This document shows positions 33,792-42,736 of a stretch of 64,000 nucleotides of DNA, piece by piece. Under the pieces are notes generated by a model. It saw only the letters and a list, made by a program, of their open reading frames with translations. It was not told the DNA's origin and did not search any database. The stretch lies in contig DAISYQ010000014.1 in the NCBI GenBank assembly GCA_036825195.1, positions 1 through 64,000 on the forward strand, given 5' to 3'. This DNA is from UBA2210 sp036825195 (GTDB lineage: Bacteria; Desulfobacterota; Syntrophia; Syntrophales; UBA2210). The translations under genes were made by a program, and so were the position numbers. Every line of letters begins with the position of its first letter. Position 1 is the stretch's first letter.

Positions 33792-34556
33792 ATGGAAACA
33801 TTCGAGATAGGCATTATTGGCGGCACCGGCGGCATCGGAAAATGGTTTGCCGGCTTTTTCACTGAAGAGGGATATACCGTTCATGTGTCGGGGAGAAGAA
33901 CCGGTTTGAGCATCAATGAAATGGCCCGGGTCTGCCGTGTGGTAATCATCAGCGTACCGATAAATGTTACGAATGCAGTTATCGAGGAGATCGGCCCTAA
34001 GATGAAGGAGGATTCTCTCCTCATGGATTTTACCTCCCTGAAAGAAGAACCGGTCAGGGCGATGCTGGCATCCTCCCGTTCGGAGGTAATGGGATGTCAC
34101 CCCCTCTTCGGCCCCGATGTCCCGTCGATAGAGGGGCTCAATATCGCCCTGTGCCCCGCCAGGATCGACCGGTGGAATGGCTGGCCGGAAGGAGTTTTCA
34201 GGAAACGGGGCGCCCATGTCTTCGAAGTGGAACCGAGGAAACACGATGAGATGATGTCCATCATCCAGGGGTTGAACCACCTCGACACCATTACGTTGGG
34301 GCTGACCCTGAAAGAGACCGGTGTCGATCCCGCCGAGCTGAAAGAATTTTCCACTCCCATCTTCGATACGAAACTCGCTATCATCGAAAAGGTATGCACC
34401 CAGAATCCCCGGCTCTACGCGGATATCATCACCGGTAATCCGGACATCAACAGGCTCATCGCGATCTACGAACAGAGCCTCTCCAAGCTGAAAGCACTCG
34501 TGGAGAAAAACGATGCCGAAGGACTGACGGAACTGATCAAAAGCAGTTTCGAGTAA
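33792..34556 (+). CDS. tyrA: Prephenate dehydrogenase (TyrA)
   Basis: NAD(P)-dependent oxidative decarboxylation of prephenate (or arogenate) on the way to tyrosine. The 254-residue protein has the dinucleotide motif GIIGGTGGIGKWFAGFF at its N-terminus, VIISVPINVT, MDFTSLKEEP and GCHPLFGPDV, a set typical of stand-alone TyrA. There is no chorismate mutase or ACT domain, so feedback control is not evident in the protein. It is about 14 kb away from the aro operon, which holds every other step up to phenylpyruvate. ATG 33792 is chosen because the Rossmann motif begins there; the upstream frame to 33711 lacks a ribosome site. Confidence 0.9.
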   Translation: METFEIGIIGGTGGIGKWFAGFFTEEGYTVHVSGRRTGLSINEMARVCRVVIISVPINVTNAVIEEIGPKMKEDSLLMDFTSLKEEPVRAMLASSRSEVMGCHPLFGPDVPSIEGLNIALCPARIDRWNGWPEGVFRKRGAHVFEVEPRKHDEMMSIIQGLNHLDTITLGLTLKETGVDPAELKEFSTPIFDTKLAIIEKVCTQNPRLYADIITGNPDINRLIAIYEQSLSKLKALVEKNDAEGLTELIKSSFE

Positions 34557-35055
34557 GGTGACGCTGAGGAACGACTTTCATTTCTCCAATAAATTCCTTG
34601 ACTTTAAAAGTCATACATGTAACATCGACCGGAAAATGCGCTTGTTTATTAACAGATAATCGATTTCAGGCATCATGAACCCCTTATCACCAGACAAGAG
34701 GGAACTATGATCTGACTACCATACCCCGTTACACATACAGTGACGGGGTTTTTTCGTTTTATAACTACCAATGTATGCCGCGGTAAAAAAGCAGGGCTAA
34801 CAAAGAGGGGAACGTACAGCCCATTCAGATATTCTTATGCAACTCGTTCGGGTGTGCGAAGACGCGCTGACGTTCTGTAGAGGATATTACAGATTATTAT
34901 TCAATTCATCGTATTTTGTTTTATGCAGAAAACCGGCTATTTAATGTTCAGGAAACGTTGTGCTGATTCGGTCAGCGTACAGCGCTTCCCGAACCATAGG
35001 ATTAATTGATTCAATTTAGGATTGGTAATCCGCTATATGTTAGACAAAATGAACA
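34557..35055. other. Intergenic region with tyrA terminator and AT-rich leader
   Basis: This 499-base region contains the terminator at 34723-34754, a GGGCT/AGCCC inverted repeat near 34790-34820 and a GTTAGAC core-site-like sequence at 35039-35045 just before the next gene. No gene is seen. Confidence 0.5.
34723..34754 (+). terminator. Terminator downstream of tyrA
   Basis: ACCCCGT (34723-34729) pairs with ACGGGGT (34743-34749), with TTACAC/GTGA extending the stem, followed by a run of T ending at 34754. A very similar element occurs at 41833-41863. Confidence 0.8.
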
Positions 35056-35613
35056 ATGAAAGTTAATTTGATCGATAAGCATGACGTAGTTAAGAGGCAG
35101 ATTAAAGAAGCGGTTCGCCTATTCTTTGAGCAGCGTGATGCTGTCGTGATCCATACGATAATTGCTTCAGCTCATCAAATTCTGATTGATTTGGGAAAGG
35201 CAAAAGGGATTGAAAGTTTCGTGAAAAACACACAGGTGTTAAAAGGCAACGAAATTCAGAACTTTATTAGCTTGATTAACTACCCGTATAACTTCTTCAA
35301 ACACGCAAATAGGGATGCTACAGCTAAAATAGATATAGGTCCTCTTGAACAATTCATACAGGATTTCGTTATGGATGCAATTGTTATGCTCCAGAGGTTG
35401 TGTGGCGACATACCTATAGAAGCTAAAGTTTATTGGATGTGGTTCGTATCTAAGTATCCTGAGTACTTTGATGATTGTCCTGACGATAGTGAAATCAAAA
35501 AGATGCAAGAACAAGGCTTAGCGAATTGGGATTTCCCAACCATTTGTCAGTTTTTAACATTTTGCGATGTGGTAAACGAGGTTTAATCTAACCACACAGT
35601 TCAAATGTTATAC
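35039..35613 (+). mobile_element. Possible integron gene-cassette remnant
   Basis: GTTAGAC (35039-35045) fits the cassette core GTTRRRY, 10 bases before the start codon. ATCTAAC (35586-35592) overlaps the stop and fits the inverse core RYYYAAC. After a 6-base spacer comes GTTCAA (35599-35604), like the L'' box of aadA-type attC sites. The right half of an attC site is missing (GTTATAC at 35607 is a poor core), so at best this is a truncated site. No integrase is in the window. Confidence 0.3.
35056..35586 (+). CDS. Low-GC hypothetical protein, possible integron-cassette gene
   Basis: A 176-residue soluble protein of no recognised family. It is mostly helical, with KRQIKEAVRLFFEQRD near the N-terminus, HTIIASAHQILIDLG, and a C-terminal half containing VYWMWFVSKYPEYFDD. 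The coding sequence is clearly more AT-rich than its neighbours, which suggests recent acquisition. It is closely framed by GTTAGAC (35039-35045) and ATCTAAC (35586-35592), in the positions expected of integron cassette core sites. No promoter-like element is obvious and the ribosome site is weak. Confidence 0.7.
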   Translation: MKVNLIDKHDVVKRQIKEAVRLFFEQRDAVVIHTIIASAHQILIDLGKAKGIESFVKNTQVLKGNEIQNFISLINYPYNFFKHANRDATAKIDIGPLEQFIQDFVMDAIVMLQRLCGDIPIEAKVYWMWFVSKYPEYFDDCPDDSEIKKMQEQGLANWDFPTICQFLTFCDVVNEV

Positions 35614-35652
35614 GACTAATACAATGTATCCCCAATCAAAGGAGGTAAATAC

Positions 35653-36072
35653 ATGAATGAAAACAATCTCAGGCCCTTAGCTGTTACATTTGTCGCAAGC
35701 GGAATTTGGGATACGATAGCCGGTATTCTGTATCTCTTTGTGATCGGGACAGGTCGATTAATCGACGAACCTCAGACCCATTCTTTTTACAGCGTATTTC
35801 TTGCATCTTTCTTTTTCTGCTTTGCTTATCTGCAATTTTTGTCGTCTGTTAATATTCGAAGATATATTTTTAATGTTGGCTGCCTGATTATCGGCAGGAT
35901 TTTCTATGTCATTCAGTTGTACGCCTATATACTGTTTTACAAGGATTTCCCTTCCACATTCTGGTTCACCGGAATTGTCGATGCCTCTTTCACGCTCTTG
36001 TATCTCATTTTCGCCTTCCGCGGCGGTTTAGGAATGAAGAACTTGTTTTTACCAGTTAAAGAAACGGCATAA
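35653..36072 (+). CDS. Small four-helix membrane protein
   Basis: A 139-residue protein with four predicted transmembrane segments (about 12-32, 45-68, 75-95, 100-122). No motif links it to a known family. AAAGGAGG lies seven bases before the ATG. It precedes the nitroreductase-like gene by 22 bases and may be co-transcribed with it. Function unknown. Confidence 0.75.
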   Translation: MNENNLRPLAVTFVASGIWDTIAGILYLFVIGTGRLIDEPQTHSFYSVFLASFFFCFAYLQFLSSVNIRRYIFNVGCLIIGRIFYVIQLYAYILFYKDFPSTFWFTGIVDASFTLLYLIFAFRGGLGMKNLFLPVKETA

Positions 36073-36094
36073 AATAAGTATGGGAGGTCAGAAA

Positions 36095-37066
36095 ATGGAA
36101 AACCGATTCAAGGAGATTATTCATTACGCCACACTGGCACCTTCGGGACATAATACCCAGCCCTGGACATTTTCGATCAGAAACAACTCTATTCGGATAT
36201 ATCCCGATTACTCACGAAGGCTTCCCGTCGTTGATCCTGATGACCATGCCTTGTTTATCAGCCTGGGATGCGCTCTGGAAAATCTTATCATTGCGGCGAA
36301 CCGCATGGGCTATGGTGCACAGGTAGAGTGTCTCCCGCCGGATGAAGAGAAAGGGTGCATCCGAGTAACTCTTAACGAGGAAGAGGTGGAATGTGATACC
36401 GACCTTTTCGATGCCATCCCGAATCGACAGGCAACCCGGAGTAAGTATGACAACCGGCCGATTCCCGCTGAAGACCTGGAGAAACTCAGACAGGCCGGTA
36501 AGCAGGACAGGGTTTCTTTTGTTGTGTTTACCGAGGAAAAAGAAATCGATCCGATCATAGAATTTGTAAAAGAGGGGAATGTACTGCAGTTTCGCAATAA
36601 GGCATTTGTCAATGAGCTAATCGAATGGATCCGTTTCAGGAAAAAGGACGCTCTCACATATCGTGACGGACTGAACCCTGCTTCCATGGGATTACCGTTC
36701 GTCCCGACATGGATGGGCCGATTTATTCTGAATACCTTTGCCACTCCTGAAGGTGAGGCAAAAAAATGTGAAAAGCTCATCCGTGAGTCATCGGGATTGG
36801 CATTGTTTATCGCCGAATCAGATGATAGAGAATCTTGGATCAATGTGGGCCGAAGTTTTGAACGGACTGTACTCAAGGCCACCGCTCTCAATATCAAACA
36901 TGCCCATATGAATATGCCCTGCGAAGAAGTAGCGATACGAGAAAAACTACAAAAGCATTTGGGGTTGAAAAACGGGCATTCTCTGTTGTTATTGCGGATA
37001 GGGTACTCAGATCCCATGCCTAAATCCTATCGTCGCCCTTTGAAAGATGTGTTGATCGAATCCTAA
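36095..37066 (+). CDS. Nitroreductase-like FMN protein (Acg family)
   Basis: A 323-residue protein with the nitroreductase-type N-terminus YATLAPSGHNTQPW, a phosphate/FMN contact region, and the later motif PNRQATRSKYDNRP. The double-length nitroreductase fold with weakened second half matches the Acg/Rv2032-like FMN-binding group, which may store rather than use flavin. The start ATG 36095 is chosen because GGGAGG lies seven bases before it; the upstream ATG at 36080 lies on that ribosome site. The substrate, if any, is unknown. Confidence 0.82.
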   Translation: MENRFKEIIHYATLAPSGHNTQPWTFSIRNNSIRIYPDYSRRLPVVDPDDHALFISLGCALENLIIAANRMGYGAQVECLPPDEEKGCIRVTLNEEEVECDTDLFDAIPNRQATRSKYDNRPIPAEDLEKLRQAGKQDRVSFVVFTEEKEIDPIIEFVKEGNVLQFRNKAFVNELIEWIRFRKKDALTYRDGLNPASMGLPFVPTWMGRFILNTFATPEGEAKKCEKLIRESSGLALFIAESDDRESWINVGRSFERTVLKATALNIKHAHMNMPCEEVAIREKLQKHLGLKNGHSLLLLRIGYSDPMPKSYRRPLKDVLIES

Positions 37067-37142
37067 AAAATGTTACCATTAATAGGTCGAATCGGCTGCT
37101 GAAGCGTAGCGCTCGGCATAATCCCTATTGGAGAAGTTTGTT

Positions 37143-37547
37143 ATGAGAACAAATACCTTTCACATTAAAGTGATATTGCTGTTTCTCCTGTGTGTAGTCG
37201 TCCTTGTGCCTTCAATGGCAAAAAGTGAAGAGTTCGGAGGATTTGGAATCGTTGTCGCACAGTTGTATGATATCGAATCGCCCGACAATATGGGTGAAAT
37301 TGTTATACTCCATGTTTTTCAGGGCAGTGAAGCAGACAAATCAGGCATACGATCCGGAGATATTATTGTGGAGGTCGATGGCAAGCGGACTGCGGGAAGA
37401 CCTTTTAAAGATATTATACTCGATAGCTTGCGCGGCAAGGTTGGATCATGCTCGGATGTGAAAATCAAAAGAGTGCCTGAGAATAGTACCATGCTGTTTA
37501 AGATAAAGCGGGCTCTTATCACCTATGAACCACAGAAAGCGGGTTAG
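37143..37547 (+). CDS. Exported PDZ-domain protein
   Basis: A 134-residue protein with an N-terminal signal or anchor helix (about 5-27) and a single PDZ domain (about 35-120) with GSEADKSGIRSGDIIVEVDGK, the usual ligand-loop and beta-turn pattern. There is no protease domain, so it is probably a scaffold or substrate-binding partner in the periplasm. ATG 37143 has GGAGAAG about seven bases upstream; an in-frame TTG at 37128 overlaps that site. Confidence 0.82.
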   Translation: MRTNTFHIKVILLFLLCVVVLVPSMAKSEEFGGFGIVVAQLYDIESPDNMGEIVILHVFQGSEADKSGIRSGDIIVEVDGKRTAGRPFKDIILDSLRGKVGSCSDVKIKRVPENSTMLFKIKRALITYEPQKAG

Positions 37548-37682
37548 GGATGAATGAGATCGTGACTTCCCGAAATCGGTATAGTCCGTTGAGTCTAGTA
37601 ATATGAGCGATATAGACTGATACCTTTCCATCCCCCTGAGGACCAGGAGAATGGAAAGGTTCAGGGAATGCGGCTATTGGAC

Positions 37683-38489
37683 TTACATGCTGGTAGGCAT
37701 CGTTATGAGCATATTATTTTCGACCTTCTGAACCCCGTCAATCTCTGAAACCAGGTCCACATATCTCTTGCTTTCCATGCTCGAGGGTGCGCTTCCACTC
37801 AAGGTCACCACGCCTTTTTCCGCCTTGGCATGAATACCGCTGATATCAGCATTTAACAGTGTGTTTTCAACCTTTTGTTGAAGAATAAGATCATCCAATC
37901 TTTCCCGATAGCTCTGGACATCCTTCATCGCCTCGACAGCCGTAGTCGCCTGCAAGATCATATTGACTGCCACATCCACCGGGAGATCACGGGTATTGAG
38001 TGTGAGATCATAGAGGTATGTATCTTCCCAATCAACATCGAAGAAGGTTCGAATGAATCCCCCGGAGTCACGGTCACTCTGCCTCAGGATTCGCAGCAAT
38101 GCTTTTTCGTCACCTTTATGTTGTGTGGCGAGTCGCGTGACGCGGTCCTGTAGCGGAGCGATGATCCGGACATGAAGAACACCGGGGATCCCCTTGAGAA
38201 GAACCTGTCCGCCGCGACCGACGATCACCACATTGTCCTTGCTGGCGGATTCGTAGATAAGCGCCTGCATCGCATGGAAGAACTTCTGTCCCTGTATCTG
38301 CCATTTGACCCAGAAATGAAGACTCTTTTCATCGAATTTCTCCACTTCCGGGACTGCCAGTCCGTACGAGGTAAGCCCTCGTTCGATTTCCTCTCTGTCA
38401 AGATATTTGTATTGGAGTTTACCGGATACTTCCTGGGCGATTTTTTCTCCCAGGCTTCCCATTTGCCGAGAAATTGTGATAACTGCCAT
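37683..38489 (-). CDS. Cytidylate kinase-like protein fused to a BON domain
   Basis: A 268-residue protein. The N-terminal ~195 residues match the cytidylate kinase-like (Cytidylate_kin2) family: ITISRQMGSLGEKIAQEVS replaces the P-loop, and RGGQVLLKGIPG and VRIIAPLQDRVTRL follow. The C-terminal ~70 residues form a BON domain with GVVTLSGSAPSSMESKRYVDL and GVQKVENNMLI. BON domains usually bind lipids or membranes and are found in exported proteins, so fusion to a cytoplasmic kinase-like domain is odd. No signal peptide is present. ATG 38489 has AGGAGGG nine bases upstream. Substrate unknown. Confidence 0.85.
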   Translation of the reverse strand: MAVITISRQMGSLGEKIAQEVSGKLQYKYLDREEIERGLTSYGLAVPEVEKFDEKSLHFWVKWQIQGQKFFHAMQALIYESASKDNVVIVGRGGQVLLKGIPGVLHVRIIAPLQDRVTRLATQHKGDEKALLRILRQSDRDSGGFIRTFFDVDWEDTYLYDLTLNTRDLPVDVAVNMILQATTAVEAMKDVQSYRERLDDLILQQKVENTLLNADISGIHAKAEKGVVTLSGSAPSSMESKRYVDLVSEIDGVQKVENNMLITMPTSM

Positions 38490-39087
38490 CTCCAAGCCCT
38501 CCTTTCTTCACCATTGATCATTAATTCGGAATTATTAACAGCCCTTCCGAATTTCAGATATTTTGACCCCGCACCTGACTACATCCGGGGGTATGGTTTC
38601 AACGAGGGACGGATTATCCGGTTCAAATGCTGATATTCTGGGTTTCAGTACGCCAATATTCCAGAATTACACAAAGCTTTTAGTAAACCTAAACCGATTC
38701 ATTAATTCGTTTGAAATAATCAAATCCTTTGATTACATTCTATCATATTGTTGAGTACAGTTCAGCCATTTTTTCTGGTTCTTCAATACTCGAGAGAGAC
38801 ATTGAAAATTCATTTACCAAATTGCGGAGCATGAGCTTGGCGCATCTTCGCAGGTGTTTGAGTATCTTCGGTTGGCATTGTCAGCGTGGATCGTGTGTGC
38901 GAAAGCGCAACACAATGAGTGGATCACCGTTGTTGATACGCTGAAATAGTTTGTGCTATAACTTGTTATGTAAGGGTAACCCGATGAAAATTCTGTATCA
39001 TGCGAGCAGAGATGCTCCGGAATCATACTCCCGGTGTTCAACTACGGAGCCGGGACCTTTGTATTATTGGAAAAGATAGAGTAAGAT
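38490..39087. other. Intergenic region with decayed coding-like stretch
   Basis: This 598-base region holds the inverted repeat at 38523-38553 and a frame at 38806-38949 that reads like a real protein tail (AEHELGASSQVFEYLRLAL and on to a stop at 38949) but has no start. A further 31-codon frame begins at ATG 38983. They may be remnants of degraded genes. No intact gene is seen. Confidence 0.35.
38523..38553. promoter_or_regulatory. Inverted repeat upstream of the kinase-BON gene
   Basis: AATTCGGAA (38523-38531) and TTCCGAATT (38545-38553) are exact 9-bp inverted repeats 13 bases apart, starting 34 bases upstream of the start codon at 38489. Either an operator or a leader hairpin. Confidence 0.4.
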
Positions 39088-39564
39088 ATGAATATTCAGT
39101 ATGCACAGGCAACAGACTTTGATCAATGGATCGCGCTCGCGAGAGAAGTTGAACCATTATTTGGTCCAATGGCAGAGGAAGTGCCGTTTCAGGAGGCCCT
39201 CCGGGATGCGATATCGCGAAAAAACGCCTTTTGCATCCGGTCAAATTCGGATGGAAACGAACAAACCTTACAAGGCGGAATTGTCATTTCAAAAGAATCA
39301 AACGAAATAGCCTGGTTTGCAGTCCCAAAACAATATCGGGGGAAAGGTCACGGCAGACAATTGCTCAGTTTTGCCATTCGTAAGCTGAATCCTCAGGAAA
39401 GCATATTTGTACAAACCTTTGATGAATCGGTTTCGGAAGGAAAAGCGGCAAGAACATTGTATTCCGATTTTGGATTTTTGGACTATAAAGACGGTGGATT
39501 AAATCCTGCAGGAATACCTACGGTAGTGATGCAATTAACAAATCCGCAGTATGGTGATACATAA
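39088..39564 (+). CDS. GNAT-family N-acetyltransferase
   Basis: A 158-residue acetyl-CoA-dependent acyltransferase. The acetyl-CoA pyrophosphate loop is seen in VPKQYRGKGHGRQLLSFA, and the later LYSDFGFLDYKDGG matches the usual GNAT C-terminal strand-helix. The substrate is unknown. It lies alone downstream of a weak GTAAG ribosome site. Confidence 0.88.
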   Translation: MNIQYAQATDFDQWIALAREVEPLFGPMAEEVPFQEALRDAISRKNAFCIRSNSDGNEQTLQGGIVISKESNEIAWFAVPKQYRGKGHGRQLLSFAIRKLNPQESIFVQTFDESVSEGKAARTLYSDFGFLDYKDGGLNPAGIPTVVMQLTNPQYGDT

Positions 39565-40039
39565 TCGTATAAACAATAAAACGGTAAGAAATCTTGCTAG
39601 TTCTACGAAATTCCCTGAAGAAGCCCCAGATTCCCATTAACGCCTGTTACGCTTCTTCTACAAGACATGTATGACAATGTGGTACACTTAACTCATAAAG
39701 AATTGCCATGCTGTCCGACGCAAGAAGGCAGAAGTGTGAGCAAATCATTGCGGCAGGTTCAGGCCTTTCAGCTTGTTCGAGCGTTTGAAGGAATGAAAGC
39801 AGCGCCATCAGAATGGAAACCGGACAAGATGACACTCAGGCCGGGACCGGAATCGGTTGGTAATGTGTTGAAAAAGTGGAAAACCACGATGGCCTTTGAT
39901 TGATACAAATCGTACCCAGTCATAACTCCGGATGGGGTTGATGCCTCGTCCGGTTAGCAGATCATTTATCGAAACGATCGGATGTCATGAAAGAAATCCC
40001 TATCAGAATACATTGGGTTGAATCAAATGGAGGTAGTGT
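39565..40039. other. Intergenic region, no supported gene
   Basis: This 475-base region between the GNAT and Tag genes has a 78-codon plus-strand frame at 39667-39903 with an unlikely composition and no ribosome site. I see no other feature. Confidence 0.4.
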
Positions 40040-40615
40040 ATGAAACGCTGTGAATGGGCTAAGGTGGGAGAATTGGAACAGTCGTATCACGATAATGAAT
40101 GGGGAGTAGCAATTCACGACGACAGAACCCTGTTTGAGTTTCTTGTACTGGAAGGAGCGCAGGCCGGGCTGAGCTGGTCCACTATCCTGAAGAAACGGGA
40201 AGGGTATAGAAAGGCATTTGACAATTTTGATGTCCGGAAAATTGCCGGATACTCCGAGGATGATATTACCCGATTACTCGGTAATCCGGAGATCGTAAGA
40301 AACAAACTCAAGATCAACGCCGCCATTACAAACGCCAGAGCATTTCTGCAGATACAGGAACAGTATGGAAGCTTTGACCGCTATATCTGGCGGTTTGTCA
40401 AGGAGCGACCCATTCAGAATTCATGGGAAAAGATGGCCGATATTCCCTGCAGCACCCCAGAGTCTGAGGCCATGAGCAGGGATCTGAAGAAGAGGGGATT
40501 CAAGTTCGTGGGCGCAACCATCTGTTACGCGTTCATGCAGGCCGTCGGCATGGTCAACGATCATGTCATGGATTGTTTCAGATATGAGGAACTTAAAAAC
40601 AAAGGCGAATCTTGA
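40040..40615 (+). CDS. tag: DNA-3-methyladenine glycosylase I
   Basis: Removes 3-methyladenine from alkylated DNA. At 191 residues it has the family's normal length. The zinc-snap ligands are visible: Cys4 and His17 (YHDNEWG) at the N-terminus, and His/Cys in NDHVMDCF near the C-terminus. The helix-hairpin-helix region and FKFVGATICYAFMQAVGMVNDH are conserved. GGAGG precedes the ATG. A single gene, not in an operon. Confidence 0.95.
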   Translation: MKRCEWAKVGELEQSYHDNEWGVAIHDDRTLFEFLVLEGAQAGLSWSTILKKREGYRKAFDNFDVRKIAGYSEDDITRLLGNPEIVRNKLKINAAITNARAFLQIQEQYGSFDRYIWRFVKERPIQNSWEKMADIPCSTPESEAMSRDLKKRGFKFVGATICYAFMQAVGMVNDHVMDCFRYEELKNKGES

Positions 40616-40742
40616 TGGTGCAATAATCGCCTGAAAATCCGATCGTGGTTGACCTCGTGCTTTTCGACAGCACTGTCTCGTTGTTTCATTTTCAGAACCG
40701 ATAATTGTTAGGAGTCGTTTTTACCTGCATGGATTTGCTTAT

Positions 40743-41711
40743 ATGGTTCGTATCCCCTTGATAGTTGGGCTCATCGCAATTACAGCACTGGTTACCGGGT
40801 GCGCCATGTCACCATACATGACGAGTCTCGACAAAATCCTTGAAAATGAGGGAAGAAGCAACGGAATCCAATACGGATACCGGTGCACGGCTGGTGCGCA
40901 CCGTGGAGCATCGGGAGAATACAGGGAGAACACCCTGGCGGCTCTGAAGGCTGCGGATAATAACCGTAAATATGCCTTCATAGAGTTCGACGTCCAGTAC
41001 TCTGCGGACGGAAAGATCGTTGTCTATCATGACAAAAGGATGCTCAGGCTGTTTGGCAGCATGAGAGCAATAGGTGACGCGACATTCGCCGAACTGGACG
41101 AAATAACGGGCGGAGAAATTGCTGCCTATGATGAGGTCATCGGCATCCTCAGCAAGAAGCTCAATATAGAAATAAAGTCGCGGGGAGACAGCCGGGAAGA
41201 CGAGCGCCTGGCAGATGAAATCATAGCCGATATCCGAACCAGCAACTGTGATAGCGATGTTTTGATAAGCTCCATCTCCGGAGATCTGATCGCCTATGTA
41301 AAGCGGAAATACCCCGACATACAGACAGGTCAGGTCTTCTGGCTGACATCATCGACGTATCTGCATTTCGACGGTCTGACGAAGAGCCTGTACGATGCTA
41401 TCAGCGCTACTCAGGCGGATTACCTCATGCTGTATATGGCAAACCTGCGCAACATCGATGCCCTGCTCCGATTGAAACCCAGGGGGAAAACTATCGTCTT
41501 CTGGGATTTTGGCGATACCATGTATGTCGTCCATAAAGACATCTCCGACCGGCTCTGGGGCGATTCAGGTATCAGGACATTTTTCCAGTCTGTGCGATAT
41601 AGCCTTGCCTCGCTGTTCCATCGATCCGACCCAGAAACAGAAACGGATCATGGAATCAACGATATGAATACACTCGTGTCACATGGCCTGTATCTCCCAC
41701 AAACCCCTTGA
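40743..41711 (+). CDS. Glycerophosphodiester phosphodiesterase-like lipoprotein
   Basis: A 322-residue exported protein with lipobox LVTGC (Cys20). The GDPD catalytic region is seen: AHRGASGEYRENTLAAL (His about 53), FIEFDVQYSADGKIVVYHD (Glu and His) and INIEIKSRGD-like LNIEIKSRGDS. The distal part is less like canonical GlpQ and may have a different substrate range. A terminator-like element follows at 41833. Confidence 0.85.
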   Translation: MVRIPLIVGLIAITALVTGCAMSPYMTSLDKILENEGRSNGIQYGYRCTAGAHRGASGEYRENTLAALKAADNNRKYAFIEFDVQYSADGKIVVYHDKRMLRLFGSMRAIGDATFAELDEITGGEIAAYDEVIGILSKKLNIEIKSRGDSREDERLADEIIADIRTSNCDSDVLISSISGDLIAYVKRKYPDIQTGQVFWLTSSTYLHFDGLTKSLYDAISATQADYLMLYMANLRNIDALLRLKPRGKTIVFWDFGDTMYVVHKDISDRLWGDSGIRTFFQSVRYSLASLFHRSDPETETDHGINDMNTLVSHGLYLPQTP

Positions 41712-41832
41712 CTTTTTATCCGGTGCATATAGTATTGGTCCACAAGATAGCTTGTTTCGTGAGCGTTTAATCGAATCCGGATGTTTTCAAGCCTTTAATA
41801 CTTGAAAAAAGAATCGGTAACTTGACGATAAT

Positions 41833-41863
41833 ACCCCGTTTCACGTATGGTAGCGGGATTTTT
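41833..41863 (+). terminator. Terminator-like element after the GDPD gene
   Basis: CCCCG (41834-41838) can pair with CGGG (41854-41857), followed by ATTTTTATT. It is a relative of the tyrA terminator: both begin ATACCCCGTT followed by [A/T]CAC[A/G]TA. The stem is shorter here. Confidence 0.5.
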
Positions 41864-41995
41864 ATTCACTCGCTTCCGTACAGCGCAGAGGAACTGCAAA
41901 GTGCAAGAAGCATCTGCCGGTGTTTTAAAGAAAGCTGGTTTTCTTTTTGAGGGCGCCGGTGGATAAACCATATACACTCTAAGGGACGACACCAG

Positions 41996-42736
41996 ATGTA
42001 CACTCCTTTTGAAACCATGCTTTACATTCTGCTTTATAGCACTGTTATATTCCTGATATTTTTCATCCCCTTTTCGCTGGTGATCAGGGCGCTGGGAAAG
42101 AGAACAAGAGAGATGCGGATCGCAGCCGTTAAACGCGGTTTCAGCTTCAATCAAAAGGGAGATGGTTCCTTCCTTGCAGCCCTGAAAGATTTCTTTCTTA
42201 TCCTCCCGGTGAGTATCGACTACAGTCAGGAACGTAATCTTCTGACAAAGCGGGAAGGATCGACGGGTATTACCCTTGCCGATCTGGGACTGAAGAGTTC
42301 CAAGTACAGAACGGATTCTTTCACAGTCCCTGTGACGGTACTGTGTTTTAGGAGAGAAGACTTCGCACTCCCAGAGTTTTGTATCACTCCGGGTGCTGTG
42401 AAGGACGGGGCAGGTCCCGAGTCCGGGTACGGAAACATTGACTTTGAAGGGCACCCCGATCTTTCGAGAAGATACACCCTGAGAGGGAAAGATGAGACCA
42501 CAGTCCGAGATCTCTTCAGCAGATCCGGAATCACTAATCTCTTCGAATGGGAAGAAGGGCTGTGCGTAGAAGGAAAGGGACCGCTGCTGATTGTCTACAA
42601 ATATGCCGACGGAGCCCCGTGCATCATTCCCGTCGCAGATCTCGATGCGTTTATCGATATGGGGCGGCGGATCTTTACTCTGCTTTCGGTCGACGGTACA
42701 TCGTCGGACACAGGAGATATATACCATGAAACTTGA
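41996..42736 (+). CDS. Membrane-anchored protein of unknown function
   Basis: A 246-residue protein with one N-terminal transmembrane helix (about 7-30) and a cytoplasmic or periplasmic soluble domain of mixed alpha/beta content. The block SFTVPVTVLCFRREDFALPEFCITPG recalls small DUF-type proteins with a single membrane anchor, but I cannot assign it. The last 11 bases overlap the aminotransferase gene, so the two are probably co-expressed. Confidence 0.7.
   Translation: MYTPFETMLYILLYSTVIFLIFFIPFSLVIRALGKRTREMRIAAVKRGFSFNQKGDGSFLAALKDFFLILPVSIDYSQERNLLTKREGSTGITLADLGLKSSKYRTDSFTVPVTVLCFRREDFALPEFCITPGAVKDGAGPESGYGNIDFEGHPDLSRRYTLRGKDETTVRDLFSRSGITNLFEWEEGLCVEGKGPLLIVYKYADGAPCIIPVADLDAFIDMGRRIFTLLSVDGTSSDTGDIYHET

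Noticed and set aside
39667..39903. 78-codon plus-strand frame between GNAT and tag
   Set aside because: No ribosome site, no family and unlikely composition. Left as unannotated intergenic sequence.
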